Shown here piece after piece: positions 60,698 to 64,000 of a stretch of DNA of 64,000 nucleotides. Each line of letters opens with the position of its first letter. Position 1 is the stretch's first letter. The stretch lies in contig CAYPFN010000008.1 of NCBI GenBank assembly GCA_964410325.1, positions 7,678 to 71,677 on the forward strand. Direction: 5' to 3'. The notes below the pieces were generated by a model. That model ran no database searches and had not been told where the DNA came from. It saw only the letters and a program-made list of their open reading frames with translations. Made by a program: the position numbers and the translations under genes. This DNA is from CAAFZY01 sp964410325. Lineage in GTDB: Bacteria > Pseudomonadota > Alphaproteobacteria > RF32 > CAG-239.

Positions 60698-60761
60698 ATT
60701 TTGCAAGTTTTTTTATGGTGGCTTGGCAAAAATATGAGTGGTTTATAAGGAGTTGTTATTG

Positions 60762-63700
60762 ATGAGGTATTATCAGAATTGGCTTTTTGCACTATTGGCA
60801 GGAACATTTTTTTCATCTCCGGCGATGGCGGTGACACTTACTCCCACTTTGGATACTTTGGAAGATGCCCCCAACAGTGTATTTGAATATGCAGAGGGAT
60901 CTGCAACCGACTATGATTTCACGGTTCAGGAAACTGACGAGAACGGTAATCTGACTACCAAATATTATAAGATCGTTCTGAAAACGGATGAATTTTCCAC
61001 CTCCGAGAATGTCGTCTGGAGTGATGAGGAGCCAGCAAATTATACGGGATCTGTTGAAATCACATTGCCTAACAGCCAAACGGAAATTTTTTATTACACC
61101 TATAATCAACCAGATGGTTACGAATCAGGTACCCGAATTAACGACACTTTGAACAGAACATCCGTGGAAAAAGTGGTGTTTGAGGGCTTCAACGATACTC
61201 AATATATTTCCTCCGCCTCTGGTGGAGCGATTTATAACACGGCAAACAATAGTGAGGTGGATATCATTGCTGATTTTATCAACAACCATGCCAGTTCTGG
61301 CAGCTCACTTACCAATGGCTCTACCGCCTATGGTGGGGCGATTTACAGTGAAGGCGATATTGGGAGCATCACCGGAAACTTTATCAGCAATTACGTCAAG
61401 GCCCACGCTTCCGCTGCTCACGGCGGAGCCATTTACAACAAAAATGCCACCATTGGGGATATTGTCGGGGACTTTATTGGCAATTACGCTACCACCTCAG
61501 GCTACGCCACCGGTGGGGCGATTTTTAACTACACAGACACTAGCGTCAGTAACTACACTGTAGCCACCATCAAGAACATTACCGGCAACTTCATCGCTAA
61601 CAGGGTCGAATCCTCCGCCTCTGCTGGTGCTGGCGGGGCCATTCACAACGAAAACAGCACCATCGAGAATATCACTGGAGCTTTCATTGGCAACTCAGCC
61701 TCCTCTGCCGTTGCCTCCCTGGGCGGGGCGATTGCCAACAGCGGTGGAATCAAAGAACAATCTGGTTTCAGCATATCTTCTGGAGGCACTATCGAGAACA
61801 TTATCGGCGATTTCGTGGGCAACTCCGCTTCCTCTGCTGTTGCCTCCCTGGGCGGGGCGATCGTCAATTTGGGTGATGATTCTGGTGATGAAGGTATCAT
61901 TGAAAAAATCACCGGGGACTTCGTGGGCAATTCTGCTTCCGGTGGCTATGCCGTGGGTGGGGCGATCGCCAATTTGGGTAGTATTTATTATTACGATGGC
62001 GTTTATTCCTATTTCGACATATATAACGGAGGCACCATCGAAGACATTATCGGGGACTTTGTAAGCAATTCTGCTTCCGGTGACTATGCCATGGGTGGGG
62101 CTATTGCCAACCTGGGCACTATTAATAAAATTGAAGGCGACTTCAGTGGAAATTCTGCTACTTCTACCAATGGAGTATCTTACGGTGGAGCGATTGCCAA
62201 CTATGGAGGCACCATCGAAGACATTATCGGGGACTTTGTAAGCAATTCTGCTTCCGGTGACTATGCCATGGGTGGGGCTATTGCCAACCTGGGCACTATT
62301 AATAAAATTGAAGGCGACTTCAGTGGAAATTCTGCTACTTCTACCAATGGAGTATCTTACGGTGGAGCGATTGCCAACTATGGAGGCACCATCGAAGACA
62401 TTATCGGGGACTTTATCGGCAATTCTGCTTCCGTAGGTGGGGCGATTTTCAGCTATGGCCTCATTGGGGACATCACCGGAAATTTTTATAATAACAGTTC
62501 GGTGCTCTACAGCATCAATGTCGACAATGTTTCAGACGACATCTCGGCATTGGTTTCAAATGTAGGAACAGGTGGCGGTGCTGTCCTTAGCGTCGGTGCT
62601 GTTGAAAACATTACTGGCGACTTTACCGGCAACTATGTAAAAACAGACAAGTCTGGCGGTGGCGGTGCTGTCTTGAGCATCGGTGCTGTTGGAAACATTA
62701 CTGGCGACTTTACTGGCAACTATGTGGAAGCAGAAGACTATGCCGCTGGTGGGGCGATTGCGGATTTAGGATTATTCGGTAGCTTTTTACTAGAGGTAGG
62801 CGGTATTTATAACATTACTGGCAGTTTTACCAATAACTATGTCAGTGCCAAAAATGGAATTGCTGCCGGCGGGGCGATTGCGACGATGATGTCATGGACC
62901 ATTGACATAGATGAATATAGCGAAAACTATTCGCTAGAGCTCAACCCGCTGCGCATCTCAAGCGCGGGAAACGATCTTTTGTTTTCCGGAAACTATACTT
63001 TGGACAGCCGTGGCAAAACCTATAATGCCATATCTGTCATCAAGCTGGGTGGAGAGTATGGTAGACAATTGGAAGAAGAGTTAAACGAATATGGATACGC
63101 AGACGTTTCGGTGGTATTTGATACCACTGGTGGCGGCAGCATCACCATAAACGACAATATCGATACGGTCGAAATGAATATAGATAAGTTTCTTATTAAT
63201 AATTCTGTGGAAGGCTTATACGACCTTTCGTTAAGCATAAATAAGGAGAGCACTTACAACATTGCGTTTATGGGGAATGCGACATTTGACGAATCTGATG
63301 AATATGGTCAATATGGCCTGAGTGAACAATATGTGGAAGTCAACAACGATATCATCAACGCTGGTACGGTTACGGTGGAGGGAACAACATTGCGTTTCAA
63401 CCGTTATGATCATGAAGATGACGAGGCTACAAACAGTAACGGCCAGGGTGCCTTTACATCGCTAAGCGATGAAGCCGTAACTTATCTGTATTTAACCGAC
63501 GCAGCCTTTGATATTGCAAACGGTTATACCGAAGCTGTCAACCTTGCTGGATGGAGCTCGTATGGCACCAGCTATTTTCACATTGATGTTAACGTTGACA
63601 CTCTGACCGCCGACCTTCTGACCATCAACGGAGACGTTAGCGGTACTACCAAGGTTGTTGTTTATGCTACTTCAGAATCGGGCAATTGGGAAAAGGCAAT

Positions 63701-64000
63701 AGGCGAATCAATCCTCTTTGCGCAATCGACAGGCGTTGCGGAGGAGGATGACGGTGAAAATTCGTTTGAAATTTTCCGAGTATTCGGCAGTCCGTACATG
63801 TTTGAGATTGAGTACAGCGACACAGGAGAGTACGACAACGAATGGTACCTGGTTATGAATGATACGGCGAATGCGGATAAAGACGTGCTTTTCACCAAAC
63901 CGGGACAAGATGCTTCATCCGTTGCAAAAGTTTATGCCGAAGTGACAGCCTATGGGGCTTTGCCGGCAGCGGCTCTGGAACAGACCAGGAGTATGGTTGA
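60762..64000 (+). CDS. Repetitive autotransporter-like surface protein (3' end outside window)
   Basis: Over 1079 codons open to the window edge. Signal peptide at the start (RYYQNWLFALLAGTFFSSPA then MAVTL); AAGGAG ribosome site upstream. Residues about 140-720 are a beta-helix-type passenger of repeated GGAI-x-N, I-x-x-I-x-GDF-I/V-GN-x-AS units, Gly/Asn/Ser-rich. The last visible residues, AKVYAEVTAYGALPAAALEQ, look like the segment before an autotransporter barrel, which should lie just beyond the window. No Cys seen in the repeats. Likely an outer-membrane adhesin. GC-richer than its surroundings. The inverted-repeat module upstream suggests variable expression. Confidence 0.85.
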   Translation, partial: MRYYQNWLFALLAGTFFSSPAMAVTLTPTLDTLEDAPNSVFEYAEGSATDYDFTVQETDENGNLTTKYYKIVLKTDEFSTSENVVWSDEEPANYTGSVEITLPNSQTEIFYYTYNQPDGYESGTRINDTLNRTSVEKVVFEGFNDTQYISSASGGAIYNTANNSEVDIIADFINNHASSGSSLTNGSTAYGGAIYSEGDIGSITGNFISNYVKAHASAAHGGAIYNKNATIGDIVGDFIGNYATTSGYATGGAIFNYTDTSVSNYTVATIKNITGNFIANRVESSASAGAGGAIHNENSTIENITGAFIGNSASSAVASLGGAIANSGGIKEQSGFSISSGGTIENIIGDFVGNSASSAVASLGGAIVNLGDDSGDEGIIEKITGDFVGNSASGGYAVGGAIANLGSIYYYDGVYSYFDIYNGGTIEDIIGDFVSNSASGDYAMGGAIANLGTINKIEGDFSGNSATSTNGVSYGGAIANYGGTIEDIIGDFVSNSASGDYAMGGAIANLGTINKIEGDFSGNSATSTNGVSYGGAIANYGGTIEDIIGDFIGNSASVGGAIFSYGLIGDITGNFYNNSSVLYSINVDNVSDDISALVSNVGTGGGAVLSVGAVENITGDFTGNYVKTDKSGGGGAVLSIGAVGNITGDFTGNYVEAEDYAAGGAIADLGLFGSFLLEVGGIYNITGSFTNNYVSAKNGIAAGGAIATMMSWTIDIDEYSENYSLELNPLRISSAGNDLLFSGNYTLDSRGKTYNAISVIKLGGEYGRQLEEELNEYGYADVSVVFDTTGGGSITINDNIDTVEMNIDKFLINNSVEGLYDLSLSINKESTYNIAFMGNATFDESDEYGQYGLSEQYVEVNNDIINAGTVTVEGTTLRFNRYDHEDDEATNSNGQGAFTSLSDEAVTYLYLTDAAFDIANGYTEAVNLAGWSSYGTSYFHIDVNVDTLTADLLTINGDVSGTTKVVVYATSESGNWEKAIGESILFAQSTGVAEEDDGENSFEIFRVFGSPYMFEIEYSDTGEYDNEWYLVMNDTANADKDVLFTKPGQDASSVAKVYAEVTAYGALPAAALEQTRSMV
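62028..62381 (+). repeat. Perfect tandem duplication, 2 x 177 bp
   Basis: Two identical 177-bp (59-codon) units at 62028-62204 and 62205-62381, followed by the first about 36 bases of a third. In frame within the autotransporter passenger. The identity indicates a very recent copy gain. Confidence 0.95.

Noticed and set aside
60595..60837. 80-codon minus-strand frame across the inverted-repeat module
   Set aside because: It runs through the repeat arm and the autotransporter signal sequence in antisense, without a ribosome site.
1..64000. CRISPR arrays, rRNA genes, intact insertion sequences, origin of replication
   Set aside because: None seen: no regularly spaced short repeats, no rRNA sequence, no transposase, no DnaA-box cluster.

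Overview
The window looks like a chromosome segment of an uncultured, probably anaerobic and gut-associated Gram-negative alphaproteobacterium. This is inferred from gene content: ffh-rpsP-rimM-trmD-rplS, yajC-secD-secF, a DUF374-waaA-lpxK lipid A block, an alphaproteobacterial-type L10 leader, TolB, an NlpD-like lipoprotein and a flavodiiron oxygen/NO reductase. Base composition is moderately AT-rich, and TGA is used as a normal stop.

Layout. 1-9.5 kb (mostly minus): start of rpoC, rpoB, then rplS-trmD-rimM-rpsP-ffh and a small membrane protein. 9.5-21.4 kb: flavodiiron protein, a decayed Cys-rich repeat gene, galE, a TerC-family protein, tolB, a double winged-helix regulator, prephenate dehydratase, DNA polymerase I and a class A penicillin-binding protein. 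21.5-35.2 kb (all minus): one very AT-rich ten-gene surface polysaccharide operon. Its first gene is a serine-recombinase homologue that has lost its catalytic residues. A 120-bp segment flanked by perfect 16-bp inverted repeats lies 12 bp upstream of that gene, the layout of an invertible (phase-variable) promoter. 35.5-40.7 kb: tRNA-Asp, trxB and an NAD salvage/synthesis cluster (NMN adenylyltransferase, nicotinamidase, nicotinate phosphoribosyltransferase, NAD synthase). The first two of these NAD genes each carry a leader with the same hairpin loop and a pseudoknot, a candidate NAD-related riboswitch. 40.7-49 kb: a decayed gene, secF-secD-yajC, the NlpD-like lipoprotein, and sufB-[MazG-like]-sufC-sufD. 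49-53.4 kb: a frameshifted small gene, rplL-rplJ with their own promoter and leader, a Cys-rich remnant, and lon. 53.5-58.8 kb: DUF374 acyltransferase, waaA, lpxK, a phosphoribosyltransferase, a membrane spermidine-synthase-like protein and a GNAT fragment. 58.8-64 kb: an unrecognised 448-aa protein behind a structured leader, a second inverted-repeat module (33 of 36 bases matching, 106-bp centre), and directly downstream the start of a large repetitive autotransporter-like adhesin that runs off the window.

The main themes are envelope biogenesis and variable surface structures. The polysaccharide operon and the autotransporter each sit behind a different inverted-repeat module, which suggests on/off switching of two surface structures. 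The rplJL and rpoBC pairs, usually adjacent, are about 45 kb apart here. Several short decayed genes fill the intergenic gaps.
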